NCBI GenBank assembly: GCA_020024155.1
Contig: JAHHUE010000017.1
Coordinates: forward strand, 1 to 25,400
Length of the DNA: 25,400 nucleotides
Reading direction: 5' to 3'
Origin: Oscillospiraceae bacterium
GTDB lineage: Bacteria > Bacillota > Clostridia > Oscillospirales > Ruminococcaceae
This document shows positions 8,183 through 16,315 of this stretch, one piece after another. The position numbers and the translations under genes were made by a program. Below the pieces are notes generated by a model that was not told the DNA's origin, ran no database searches, and worked only from the letters and a program-made list of their open reading frames with translations. Each line of letters opens with the position of its first letter. Positions within the stretch are counted from its first letter, which is position 1.

Positions 8183-9523
8183 GTGGAAAAAGTTTATTTA
8201 TCCCAGCTTTTAAAAAATATAACAGTACCTAAAAATGATTGCATAGTTTCATCTGTTGAAGTGGATTCAAGAAAAATACAGAAAAACAGTGTTTTTCTTG
8301 CAATAAAAGGCGAAAGAGTTAACGGCGAAGATTATGCGAAAAGTGCAATTGAAAAAGGTGCATGTTTTGTAATTTCAGAAAATTACCTTGAAGGTGTACC
8401 GGCAGAAATGCAATATCAAGTTGAAAATATACTTGATGCAAGCATAGCATTAGGTGCAGCTTTTAGAAGTTTATATGACCTTGATGTTATAGGCGTTACA
8501 GGCAGTGTTGGTAAAACAAGTACAAAAGATTTTATTTATACTGCACTTTCTCCTTTTGCAAAAACAGTTAGAAGTCTTGGAAATCATAATAACGAGATTG
8601 GTATGCCACAGACTATTTTTACTTTTACAAAAGATGATAAATTTGCAATATTAGAAATGGGAATGGCTGATTTTAATGATGTTCACAAACTTTCTGTTGC
8701 TGCAAAACCAAAATATGCAGTTGTCTCATGCATAGGTGTAAGTCATCTTGAAAGAATGAAAACACAGGAAAATATTCTTAAAGCAAAGCTTGAAATTTGT
8801 GACGGTATGCCAAAAGACGGTGTACTTGTTTTAAATGGAGATGATAAATTTTTAAGTAAAGCAGAGATTAAAAATCCACTTAATGTTAAATATTTTGCAA
8901 TTGAAAATAAAAATGCTGATATTGTTGCAGAAAATATTGTGCAAAATGGTTTTTCTACAAGCTTTACAATTTTTGATAAAAAAAATGGCAAGATAGAGTG
9001 TACAATTCCAACAGTGGGACTTCATAATGTTATGAATGCTTTGTCCGCATATACAGTTGTTACATCAATGGGATTTGATGCACATAAAACAGCAGAAAAT
9101 CTTGGCGAATATGTTCCAAGTGGAATGCGACAAAAAGTTGTTGAAAATAACGGAATTTCATTTATAGAAGATTGCTATAATGCCAGTCCGGATAGTATGC
9201 GTGCAGCTGTAAATACAGTTTGTGCAATTGCAAAAGGCAGAAAAATCTGTGTATTTGGCGATATGTTTGAACTTGGGGAAAATTCTTCAGAGATGCATTT
9301 TTCTGTTGGAGAATATGCAAAAAATAATGGTATAGATATTATGCTTTGTGCTGGAGAACAAGCAAAAAATATATGTAGGGCTTTTGGTGAAAATAGTTTT
9401 CATTTTGAAACAAAACAAGAGCTTTGCGAGTATTTAAAAAGTATCATGCACAAAGGTGATACAGTTGTTTTTAAAGCCAGCAGAGGTATGGCATTTGAAG
9501 AAATAATAAACATGATTTATTAA
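8183..9523 (+). CDS. murF: UDP-MurNAc-tripeptide:D-Ala-D-Ala ligase MurF
   Basis: MurF attaches the D-Ala-D-Ala dipeptide, completing the UDP-MurNAc-pentapeptide in the cytoplasm. The N-terminal domain has VDSRKIQKNSVFLAIKG, followed by the ATP loop GVTGSVGKT (residues 104-112). LGNHNNEIGMP, the ILEMGMADFNDV segment and EDCYNASPDSMRAA are all MurF-typical. Its length of 446 aa is normal. The start is GTG 8183, directly after the murE stop, with AAGGAA at about 8168-8172. Its direct substrate comes from MurE, the preceding gene, and its product goes to MraY, the next gene. Confidence 0.96.
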   Translation: MEKVYLSQLLKNITVPKNDCIVSSVEVDSRKIQKNSVFLAIKGERVNGEDYAKSAIEKGACFVISENYLEGVPAEMQYQVENILDASIALGAAFRSLYDLDVIGVTGSVGKTSTKDFIYTALSPFAKTVRSLGNHNNEIGMPQTIFTFTKDDKFAILEMGMADFNDVHKLSVAAKPKYAVVSCIGVSHLERMKTQENILKAKLEICDGMPKDGVLVLNGDDKFLSKAEIKNPLNVKYFAIENKNADIVAENIVQNGFSTSFTIFDKKNGKIECTIPTVGLHNVMNALSAYTVVTSMGFDAHKTAENLGEYVPSGMRQKVVENNGISFIEDCYNASPDSMRAAVNTVCAIAKGRKICVFGDMFELGENSSEMHFSVGEYAKNNGIDIMLCAGEQAKNICRAFGENSFHFETKQELCEYLKSIMHKGDTVVFKASRGMAFEEIINMIY

Positions 9524-9537
9524 TTACGGGAGTTATT

Positions 9538-10551
9538 ATGGTTAGAATATCTTTTTTGATAGCTACATTTTCAGCATTTTTAGTTACAGCGTTAAGTGGA
9601 TATGTATTTGTTCCATGGTTGAAAAAACTTAAATACGGACAGACAATAAATGATGTTGGTCCAACATGGCATCAAAAAAAACAAGGTACACCAACTATGG
9701 GTGGAATAATGTTTTTTGTTGGAACAATTGTTGGTGTTTTAGGCGGATATTTGTTCTTAATTTCAAATTCTGATGAATTTATGGGCGAAATGGTTAATAA
9801 TCAAGGCATTAGTTTGTTTATAAGTGTAACCACAGCTCTTGCTTTTGGATTTATTGGACTTATTGATGACTATATAAAAATTGTTAAGAAAAGAAATCTT
9901 GGACTAACAGAAAAACAAAAACTTGTTTTGCAGTTTTTAGTTACAATTGTATTTTTAGTTGGACAGTACTACATAGGACATCTTCATACTTATGTAAATG
10001 TTCCGTTTGTTGGACAAATTGACCTTGGTATTTTTTACTATCCAATAGTGTTTATGGGTATAACATTTATGGTTAATGCTGTGAATTTGACAGATGGTAT
10101 TGATGGACTTTGTTCAAGTGTTACTTTTGTTGTTGCACTTACATTTTTGATGATTTCTGCATCATACGGCTTTTACACAAACAGTATTTTTGCAGCAAGT
10201 CTTGCAGGTGCATTGGGCGGATTCTTAGTATGGAATTTCTATCCTGCAAAAGTATTTATGGGCGATACCGGAAGTATGTTCCTTGGTGGTAGTGTTGTTG
10301 CTATGGCGTGGGCTATAAACTGTCCTGAAATACTTGTTCTTATTGGTATCGTATATACTTGCGAAGCTATGAGTGTTGTTATACAGGTTACTTACTTTAA
10401 GCTCACTCACGGTAAAAGAATTTTTAAAATGAGTCCTATTCATCATCACTATGAAATGAGTGGATGGAGTGAGGTTAAAATTGTTACAGTATTTTCTTTT
10501 GTAGCAGTTATATTTGGCTTTTTGTCATATCTTTATATGTATATGTGTTAA
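9538..10551 (+). CDS. mraY: Phospho-N-acetylmuramoyl-pentapeptide transferase MraY
   Basis: This polytopic membrane enzyme transfers phospho-MurNAc-pentapeptide from UDP to undecaprenyl phosphate, giving lipid I. The 337-residue product is hydrophobic throughout, consistent with about ten membrane helices. The family hallmarks are in order: GTPTMGGI, the DDY motif (D110-D111), NLTDGIDGL with D186, FMGDTGSMFLGG with D243, and the histidine motif PIHHHYE (H302-H304). ATG 9538 has an ACGGGAG ribosome site. In most clusters of this type murD would come next; here ftsW/spoVE starts only 24 nt downstream. Confidence 0.97.
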   Translation: MVRISFLIATFSAFLVTALSGYVFVPWLKKLKYGQTINDVGPTWHQKKQGTPTMGGIMFFVGTIVGVLGGYLFLISNSDEFMGEMVNNQGISLFISVTTALAFGFIGLIDDYIKIVKKRNLGLTEKQKLVLQFLVTIVFLVGQYYIGHLHTYVNVPFVGQIDLGIFYYPIVFMGITFMVNAVNLTDGIDGLCSSVTFVVALTFLMISASYGFYTNSIFAASLAGALGGFLVWNFYPAKVFMGDTGSMFLGGSVVAMAWAINCPEILVLIGIVYTCEAMSVVIQVTYFKLTHGKRIFKMSPIHHHYEMSGWSEVKIVTVFSFVAVIFGFLSYLYMYMC

Positions 10552-10575
10552 TAAATTTTCCCAAGGAGTATATAA

Positions 10576-11751
10576 GTGGAAAAAGAAAAGGTTAAAAACA
10601 AGAAATTTAATATAAAAAATTTTTTTCGCTTTGCAGAAAACGGAACCAGTGTTGATATGGTACTTTTGGTAATTACATTGGTTTTGGTTGCTTTTGGCTT
10701 GATAATGCTTTATTCTGCAAGTTATGTTGTTGGTATATATCGTAAGCATGATAGTATGCACTATATAAAAGACCAAATTGTATTTGCTATTGTAGGCGTA
10801 ACCGTTATGATTATTGCATCAAAGGTTGATTACAGAATTTTTCTCAGATATGATAAATTATTGATGATATTGACTTATGCATTGTTAATAATTGTTCTTT
10901 TTATGCCTGAATTTAAAGGTGTAAAAAGATGGATTGTTATACCAAAAGTTGGTTCTTTCCAACCATCTGAAATAGCAAAGTTTACAATAATAGTTGTTTT
11001 TGCAAAGATGATACAAGAACAAGGAATCAGAAAAATGAAAACACTTAGATATGGTGTTTTTCCATTTGGTTTGATAATTGGTTCTATTGCTTTATTTATG
11101 GTTTTGGAACCTCATCTTTCTGGTACTGTAATTATTGTTTGTATTGGCGCAATAATGATGTTTGTTGGTGGTACAGATATAAAATGGTTCTTATTGGGTG
11201 CAGGGCTTATTGTTGTTTGTATTGTAGGTGCAGTTGTTATGTTTCCTGACCTTGTGCCTTATGCAGAAAGCCGTATTGTTGCGTGGAGACATCCTGAACT
11301 TGACCCTGCTGGAAGTGGATATCAAAGTTATCAAAGTCTGTTGGCAATAGGCAGTGGTGGATTATTTGGCCTTGGACTTGGAAACAGCAGACAAAAACAT
11401 CTTTTGCTGCCTGAGCCACAAAATGACTTTATATTTTCTGTTATTTGTGAAGAACTTGGATTTGTTGGCGGTATGATTGTTGTTATTCTATTTTTGATTT
11501 TATTTATTAGAGGTATATATATAGCATCAAAAGCAAAAGATAAATTTGGGTCATTGCTTGTTCTTGGTGTTATATGTCAAATAACATTACAGGCATTTTT
11601 AAACATTGCTGTTGCAACAAATACAATACCAAATACAGGTATCAGTTTGCCATTCTTCTCAGAAGGTGGTACAAGTTTGCTTATGCTTTTGGGTGAAATG
11701 GGGATTGTTCTGTCTGTTTCCCGATATGCAAATATTGAAAAAGGAGAATAG
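10576..11751 (+). CDS. ftsW: Lipid II polymerase of the SEDS family (FtsW/SpoVE)
   Basis: SEDS proteins polymerise lipid II into glycan strands in partnership with a class B PBP. The 391-residue protein has a short basic cytoplasmic start and about ten membrane helices. It carries VKRWIVIPKVGSFQPSEIAKF (QPSE at 129-132) and PEPQNDFIFSVICEELG, in which D284 corresponds to the essential extracellular Asp of the family. The start is GTG 10576 behind a strong AAGGAG. The Clostridia paralogues FtsW (division) and SpoVE (spore cortex) cannot be separated by eye; the dcw position and the PBP five genes upstream support a septal role, but SpoVE is possible. It lies between mraY and murG. Confidence 0.93.
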   Translation: MEKEKVKNKKFNIKNFFRFAENGTSVDMVLLVITLVLVAFGLIMLYSASYVVGIYRKHDSMHYIKDQIVFAIVGVTVMIIASKVDYRIFLRYDKLLMILTYALLIIVLFMPEFKGVKRWIVIPKVGSFQPSEIAKFTIIVVFAKMIQEQGIRKMKTLRYGVFPFGLIIGSIALFMVLEPHLSGTVIIVCIGAIMMFVGGTDIKWFLLGAGLIVVCIVGAVVMFPDLVPYAESRIVAWRHPELDPAGSGYQSYQSLLAIGSGGLFGLGLGNSRQKHLLLPEPQNDFIFSVICEELGFVGGMIVVILFLILFIRGIYIASKAKDKFGSLLVLGVICQITLQAFLNIAVATNTIPNTGISLPFFSEGGTSLLMLLGEMGIVLSVSRYANIEKGE

Positions 11752-11753
11752 AT

Positions 11754-12875
11754 ATGAATGTTATAATTGCAGCAGGTGGTACAGCCGGACACATAAATCC
11801 AGGTCTTGCTATTGCTGAAAAAATAAAAAAAGAAAATCCTAGTGCAAACATAATGTTTGTTGGCAGAAAACAAGGAATGGAATATAAACTTGTTACACAA
11901 TCCGGATACAAATTTAGTCACATGGAAGTAACAGGATTTCAAAGAAGTTTTTCTCCTGAAAATATTAAAAGAAACTTTATTACAGTTAAAAATTTGCTTA
12001 CTGCAAATAAAGCTGCTGACAAAATTTTAAATGAATTTAAACCAGACCTTGTTATTGGTACAGGGGGGTATGTTTCTGGGCCAATTGTTCAAAGAGCAGC
12101 AAAAAGAAAAATAAAAACTGCTTTACATGAGCAAAATGCTTTTGCAGGTGTAACTAATAAGATACTTTCTAAAAAAGTTGATAAAGTTTTTGTTGCAACT
12201 GAAAAGGCATCAAAATATATGGCATTTCCTGAAAGATGTATAGTTTGTGGAAATCCTGTAAGAGAAGAAATTAAAAAAGCTGATGTTAAATCAGCAAAAA
12301 AAGAAATTGGTGCAGAAGGCAAGCTTGTTGTCTTATCATTTGGTGGGAGTCTTGGTTCAGCTGCAATAAACAAAGCAATGCAGGAGTTGGCTTTACATAA
12401 TAAAGATAGACAGGACATTATTCATCATCATGTTGTTGGAAGATATGATGATGGAAACTTTAAGAAATTTCTTCAAGAAAATAAGATTGATAATCCAGAA
12501 AAGATTGTTGTGCATGAATACCTATATGACATTGCCAAGTATATGGCAGCAGCAGATATTATAATTTGCCGTTGTGGTGCGTTAACAATTGCAGAAATTA
12601 GCTGTATGGGCAAAGCATCAATACTCATTCCGTCACCAAATGTTGCAGAAAATCATCAGTATTACAATGGTAAAGTTCTTTCTGATATAGATGCAGCTAT
12701 TTTGATTGAAGAAAAAGATTTAAACCAAAAATCAATTATAGAAAACTTTGAAAAATTATATAATAATCCACAGCTTATAAAAGAAATGGGATATAAAGCA
12801 AAACAGGCTTATAATTTGGATTGTGTTGATATAATTTACAATAACCTTGCACAGATGCTTAGAATAATAAATTAA
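11754..12875 (+). CDS. murG: UDP-GlcNAc:undecaprenyl-PP-MurNAc-pentapeptide GlcNAc transferase MurG
   Basis: MurG, a GT28-family peripheral membrane glycosyltransferase, adds GlcNAc to lipid I and makes lipid II. The N-terminal glycine loop AAGGTAGHINPG (residues 6-17, H13) is followed by GTGGYVSGP (102-110) and LHEQNAFAGVTNKIL (124-138). FGGSLGS begins the second Rossmann domain, and CRCGALTIAEISCMGK with PNVAENHQ forms the UDP-GlcNAc site. The 373-residue length is normal. ATG 11754 is 2 nt past the ftsW stop, and its AAGGAG lies within the end of ftsW, so the two are coupled. A structured 59-nt gap separates it from murA. Confidence 0.97.
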   Translation: MNVIIAAGGTAGHINPGLAIAEKIKKENPSANIMFVGRKQGMEYKLVTQSGYKFSHMEVTGFQRSFSPENIKRNFITVKNLLTANKAADKILNEFKPDLVIGTGGYVSGPIVQRAAKRKIKTALHEQNAFAGVTNKILSKKVDKVFVATEKASKYMAFPERCIVCGNPVREEIKKADVKSAKKEIGAEGKLVVLSFGGSLGSAAINKAMQELALHNKDRQDIIHHHVVGRYDDGNFKKFLQENKIDNPEKIVVHEYLYDIAKYMAAADIIICRCGALTIAEISCMGKASILIPSPNVAENHQYYNGKVLSDIDAAILIEEKDLNQKSIIENFEKLYNNPQLIKEMGYKAKQAYNLDCVDIIYNNLAQMLRIIN

Positions 12876-12893
12876 AAAATAATAACACAATTA

Positions 12894-12936
12894 CACCCAT
12901 TTAGCATATTATAAGCTAAGTGGGGTGATGTTTTTT
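12894..12936 (+). promoter_or_regulatory. Hairpin covering the murA ribosome binding site, followed by a T-tract
   Basis: The left arm CACCCATTTAGC (12894-12905) pairs with GCTAAGTGGGGTG (12915-12927) as 12 base pairs with one wobble and one bulged G, around a 9-nt loop. The right arm contains the only ribosome-binding sequence of murA (GGGGTGA, 12922-12928). Three nt later come six T (12931-12936), with the TTG start codon at 12935-12937. The same element could therefore sequester translation initiation or act as an intrinsic terminator. It is seen directly in the sequence; the function is inference. Confidence 0.6.
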
Positions 12937-14200
12937 GGATAAACTTATTGTTAATGGTGGTAAAAAACTTAATGGGAGTATAATAGTGCCAGTGGCAAAA
13001 AATGCTCTTTTACCAATCGTTGCAGCATCTTTAATGTTGGATGGAGAAACAGTTATTGATAATTGTCCTGCTCTTTCTGATGTTTTTGCAAGTACAGAAA
13101 TAATAAACAGTATTGGAAGTACAGCAGTATTGGAAGATAGAAAATTATCTGTTTTTTATTCAGATAGTAATTGCGATGAAATATCTGAAGATATTTGTTT
13201 GAAGATGCGTTCAGCAATACTTTATATTGCACCATTGCTTTACAGAAAACAAAAAATAAATATGTATATGCCGGGAGGCTGCAAAATAGGCAGCAGACCT
13301 ATTGATATACATATTGATGGTCTTAAAAAAATGGGCGCAAAAATTGAAATAAACGAAAATAAAATATCAGCAGAACTTCCAAATGGATTTAAAGGATGCA
13401 GATATAAACTTCGTTTACCAAGTGTTGGTGCAACACAAACATTGATTATGGCTGCAAGTATTGCAGATGGAATTACTGTTTTACAAAATTGTGCAAGAGA
13501 ACCAGAAATAACAGACCTTGCAAGATTTCTTAATTCCGCAGGTGCTAAAATAATAGGAGCTGGTAAAAGCGAAATAATCATACAAGGTGTTCCGACTTTA
13601 AAAAGTGTTGAATACACACCAATTCCGGATAGAATTTTTGCAGCAACTATTTTAAGCGCTGTAAATGCTTGTAAAGGCAAAGTGCTTATCAAAAATTATC
13701 CTATGGAATATATGTCTTTATTTGAAAATATGCTGAAAAATACAGGACTTAAAATATTCCACTTTAATAATAAAGCAATGGTTATAAAGTATCATGAAAA
13801 AAAGGCTGACATACAAACTCACACTGGATATTATCCTTGTTTTTCAACAGATATGGGGCCACTTTTGAGCAGTGCAATGGTAAATAATAAAGGCTATTTG
13901 CGTTTATATGAAAGCGTTTTTGAAAATAGATTTTCTTATTTTTCACAATTTCAAAAAATGGGTCTTTATTGTAAAGTCAATAATAAAGAATATTTTCAAG
14001 TGTTACAAAAGTCATCTCATAACGAAGAACTTTATGCCGAAGACTTGCGTGCAGGTGCAGCTTTGGTTGTGGCAGCTTTGGCTAAAAAAAACAGATTTAT
14101 TATTCATGGTGTTCAATATATAGATAGAGGTTATGAAAATATAGAAGATGTTTTTACTCGACTCGGTGCAGATATAAGGAGAATATCAGGTGAAGAATAA
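12935..14200 (+). CDS. murA: UDP-N-acetylglucosamine 1-carboxyvinyltransferase MurA
   Basis: MurA transfers enolpyruvate from PEP to UDP-GlcNAc, the first committed step of peptidoglycan synthesis. Despite a fairly divergent sequence, the key residues are present. They are K22 in PVAKNALLP, R92 in MRSAILY, Cys116 with R121 in PGGCKIGSRPIDIH, the SVGATQ motif, PDRI, the catalytic Asp in FSTDMGP, FENRF, and DLRAGAALV with RGYENIEDVF near the end. The retained Cys predicts fosfomycin sensitivity. The start is TTG 12935, 6 nt after GGGGTGA; both lie in a hairpin/T-tract that may control expression. Clostridia often have two MurA paralogues; this is the dcw-linked one. Its last 11 nt overlap ftsQ, whose AAGGAG lies inside murA. 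Confidence 0.93.
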   Translation: MDKLIVNGGKKLNGSIIVPVAKNALLPIVAASLMLDGETVIDNCPALSDVFASTEIINSIGSTAVLEDRKLSVFYSDSNCDEISEDICLKMRSAILYIAPLLYRKQKINMYMPGGCKIGSRPIDIHIDGLKKMGAKIEINENKISAELPNGFKGCRYKLRLPSVGATQTLIMAASIADGITVLQNCAREPEITDLARFLNSAGAKIIGAGKSEIIIQGVPTLKSVEYTPIPDRIFAATILSAVNACKGKVLIKNYPMEYMSLFENMLKNTGLKIFHFNNKAMVIKYHEKKADIQTHTGYYPCFSTDMGPLLSSAMVNNKGYLRLYESVFENRFSYFSQFQKMGLYCKVNNKEYFQVLQKSSHNEELYAEDLRAGAALVVAALAKKNRFIIHGVQYIDRGYENIEDVFTRLGADIRRISGEE

Positions 14201-14957
14201 AAAACCAGATAATAAAATCACCATGGCGGCTGGAAAACGGCCGCCAAAAAAGGTGTCTAGGAAAACAATCAGAAGAAGGCGATTTATAAAAAGATTGATA
14301 AGTTTTATTGCTATAACTATACTAATTGGTATCGGTATATTTATGACAATGAAAATGCTGTTTATTGTAAAAAAGGTAGAAGTAAAAGGGACAAGCATTT
14401 TTACAGAAAAAGAAATAGTGGATTTTATTGCTATTCCACAAGAAGAAAATATTTTTAAAGTAAATAGCAAGATGATTGAACAACAATTAAAAGATGAATT
14501 TGCGTACATAGAAAATGTAAAAATTATAAAAAGGCTTCCAAATAGAATTGAGGTAAATGTAGAAGATAGCCAAGAAAAATACTATACTATTGGTGAAAAT
14601 GTATATAATGTTTATTCTCAAAATTTTAAATATTTGAGAAATGCTGTGATGATTTTGCCAGATGCTATTCAGCTTGAAGTTGATATGCAAAATGAGAAAT
14701 CAATGAAAATTGTTATGGAGATGGTTAATTTATTTGATAAATATGGGTTGTCAAATATAACTAAAATATCTGTAAATGAAGATAATACTATTGGTGCAGT
14801 ATACGATGACCGTATTGAAATATCGTTTGGCACAATGCTTAAAATTGATTATAAAATTAAGATGAGCAAAAAGATTTTAGAAGAAAAAATACCACCCGAA
14901 GAAAAGGGACTTATAGATGCAACATTAGCAGGTGAAATTGTTTATAAACGACAATAA
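14190..14957 (+). CDS. ftsQ: Cell division protein FtsQ/DivIB
   Basis: This bitopic divisome protein forms a complex with FtsL and DivIC and regulates septal peptidoglycan synthesis. It has a strongly basic cytoplasmic N-terminus (residues 1-35, many K/R), one membrane helix at about 36-58 and a POTRA domain from about 60 (VKKVEVKGTSIFTEKEI) to 130, with the typical RLPNRIEVNVED. A beta-type domain follows. Its length of 255 aa is normal. GTG 14190 lies 8 nt after AAGGAG (14176-14181) and overlaps the murA end by 11 nt. An ATG at 14223 is in frame but has no ribosome site. A GC-rich stem-loop lies within codons 12-19. Confidence 0.92.
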   Translation: MKNKKPDNKITMAAGKRPPKKVSRKTIRRRRFIKRLISFIAITILIGIGIFMTMKMLFIVKKVEVKGTSIFTEKEIVDFIAIPQEENIFKVNSKMIEQQLKDEFAYIENVKIIKRLPNRIEVNVEDSQEKYYTIGENVYNVYSQNFKYLRNAVMILPDAIQLEVDMQNEKSMKIVMEMVNLFDKYGLSNITKISVNEDNTIGAVYDDRIEISFGTMLKIDYKIKMSKKILEEKIPPEEKGLIDATLAGEIVYKRQ

Positions 14958-14984
14958 ATATCTATAAGTTTATGGTAATTCGTA

Positions 14985-15013
14985 TTGAAATAAATAAAGT
15001 TATTTGATATACT
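14985..15013 (+). promoter_or_regulatory. Candidate sigma-A promoter of ftsZ
   Basis: TTGAAA (14985-14990), a 17-nt spacer and TATACT (15008-15013) are near consensus. The 141-nt gap between ftsQ and ftsZ is the largest within the cluster and leaves a leader of about 80 nt. ftsZ probably has its own transcription in addition to read-through. A second TATAAT at 15013-15018 has no well-spaced -35. Confidence 0.65.
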
Positions 15014-15098
15014 ATAATGTATATAATTATATAATAATGTATTGATATATAATTAGGGTAAATAATAAGAGTAATCAACCTATCGTGGAGGAATATAT

Positions 15099-16247
15099 AT
15101 GAGTTTTTACTTAGATGATGATGTTGTTGCAACTACCAATATAAAAGTTGTAGGTGCTGGCGGTGGTGGCGGTAATGCTGTTAACCGCATGGTTGTTGGA
15201 GGCCTTAAAGGTGTAGAATTTATTGCTATGAATACAGATGCGCAAGTTTTATCAGTATCTAAGGCAACTCAAAAAGTTCAGCTTGGTGCAAAACTTACAA
15301 AAGGCCGTGGTGCAGGTGCAGACCCTGAAATCGGTCAGCGTGCAGCAGAAGAAAGTCGTGATGAAATCGCAGCAGCACTTAAAGGCTGTCAAATGGTATT
15401 TATTACTGCTGGTATGGGCGGCGGAACCGGTACTGGTTCAGCTCCTGTTATTGCAGAAGTGGCTAAGGAACAAGGTATTCTTACAGTTGGTATTGTTACA
15501 AAACCTTTCTCTTTTGAAGGTAAAAGAAAAATGGCAACTGCTCAGCTGGGTATATCAAATCTTCTTAAAAATGTGGACAGCCTTATCGTTATACCAAATG
15601 ATAGACTTAAATATGTTTCAGAAGAAAAAATTACTTTGGTAAATGCTTTTGAAATGGCGGACAATGTGCTTAAACAAGGTGTTGAATCTGTTTCAGAACT
15701 TATCAATGTTCCATCTTTCATCAACCTTGACTTTGCTGACGTAAGAGCAATTATGAAAGATGCAGGTTACGCTCATATGGGCGTTGGCAGTGCAACAGGA
15801 CCTGATAAAGCTGCTCAGGCTGCAAATGCTGCAATTCAAAGCCCACTTCTTGAAACTTCTATTGGTGGTGCAAGAGGTGTAATTATAAGTATCACTTCTT
15901 CACAGGACATCGGTCTTGAAGAAGTTGAAGAAGCAGCTACACTTATTACTTCATCTGCACACCCAGATGCAAATATTATATGGGGTGCTGCTTTTGACCC
16001 TAATCTTGTGGACGAGCTTAGAGTTACTGTTGTTGCAACCGGTTTTGATGATAAACCAGAAGATGAAATTATTGTAAGAAAAGCTGATACTAACGCAAGT
16101 TTACAAAATTCTGGTAATAAGACAAACTCTGCTGATTCAATTGATGCAAAATCAATTGTTGATTCTTCAAAATCATTGGAAGAAGATACAGGTTATCTTG
16201 ATGATGTAATCAGAATTTTAAGAAGAAATAGCGGTAACAATTTCTAA
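15099..16247 (+). CDS. ftsZ: Cell division GTPase FtsZ
   Basis: FtsZ is the tubulin homologue that polymerises into the Z-ring. The N-terminal nucleotide site shows VVGAGGGGGNAVNRM and the tubulin signature GGGTGTGSAPVIA (residues 107-119). FNLDFADV-type T7 loop residues (NLDFADVRAIM) supply the Asp needed for GTP hydrolysis in the next subunit. The globular part ends near residue 318, and a linker of about 45 residues leads to the C-terminal peptide DDVIRILRR. That peptide lacks the Pro-x-Phe core of the usual DIPxFLRR form. Its length is 382 aa. GTGGAGG precedes ATG 15099 by about 8 nt. No ftsA is adjacent. A terminator follows directly, so ftsZ ends the cluster. Confidence 0.97.
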   Translation: MSFYLDDDVVATTNIKVVGAGGGGGNAVNRMVVGGLKGVEFIAMNTDAQVLSVSKATQKVQLGAKLTKGRGAGADPEIGQRAAEESRDEIAAALKGCQMVFITAGMGGGTGTGSAPVIAEVAKEQGILTVGIVTKPFSFEGKRKMATAQLGISNLLKNVDSLIVIPNDRLKYVSEEKITLVNAFEMADNVLKQGVESVSELINVPSFINLDFADVRAIMKDAGYAHMGVGSATGPDKAAQAANAAIQSPLLETSIGGARGVIISITSSQDIGLEEVEEAATLITSSAHPDANIIWGAAFDPNLVDELRVTVVATGFDDKPEDEIIVRKADTNASLQNSGNKTNSADSIDAKSIVDSSKSLEEDTGYLDDVIRILRRNSGNNF

Positions 16248-16253
16248 AAAACT

Positions 16254-16286
16254 AAACAGCCATCGTAAATTTACGGTGGCTGTTTT
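16254..16286 (+). terminator. Terminator after ftsZ
   Basis: AAACAGCCATCGTAAA and TTTACGGTGGCTGTTT form a near-perfect stem (16254-16284, one G-T wobble, minimal loop) ending in TGTTTT. It closes the dcw cluster. Read-through may still supply the next two genes, because only about 30 nt separate it from udp and I see no promoter there. Confidence 0.82.
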
Positions 16287-16315
16287 CAGAAATATAAGTT
16301 GCGGAGGTATATACT

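Noticed and set aside
13240..13692. Open frame of about 150 codons antisense to murA
   Set aside because: MurA motifs on the plus strand are unambiguous across this stretch; the antisense frame has no start signal or family resemblance.
12935..14200. murA as a decayed or inactive paralogue
   Set aside because: The sequence is divergent, but K22, R92, Cys116, R121, the FSTDM Asp, FENRF and DLRAGAALV are all present and the frame is intact.
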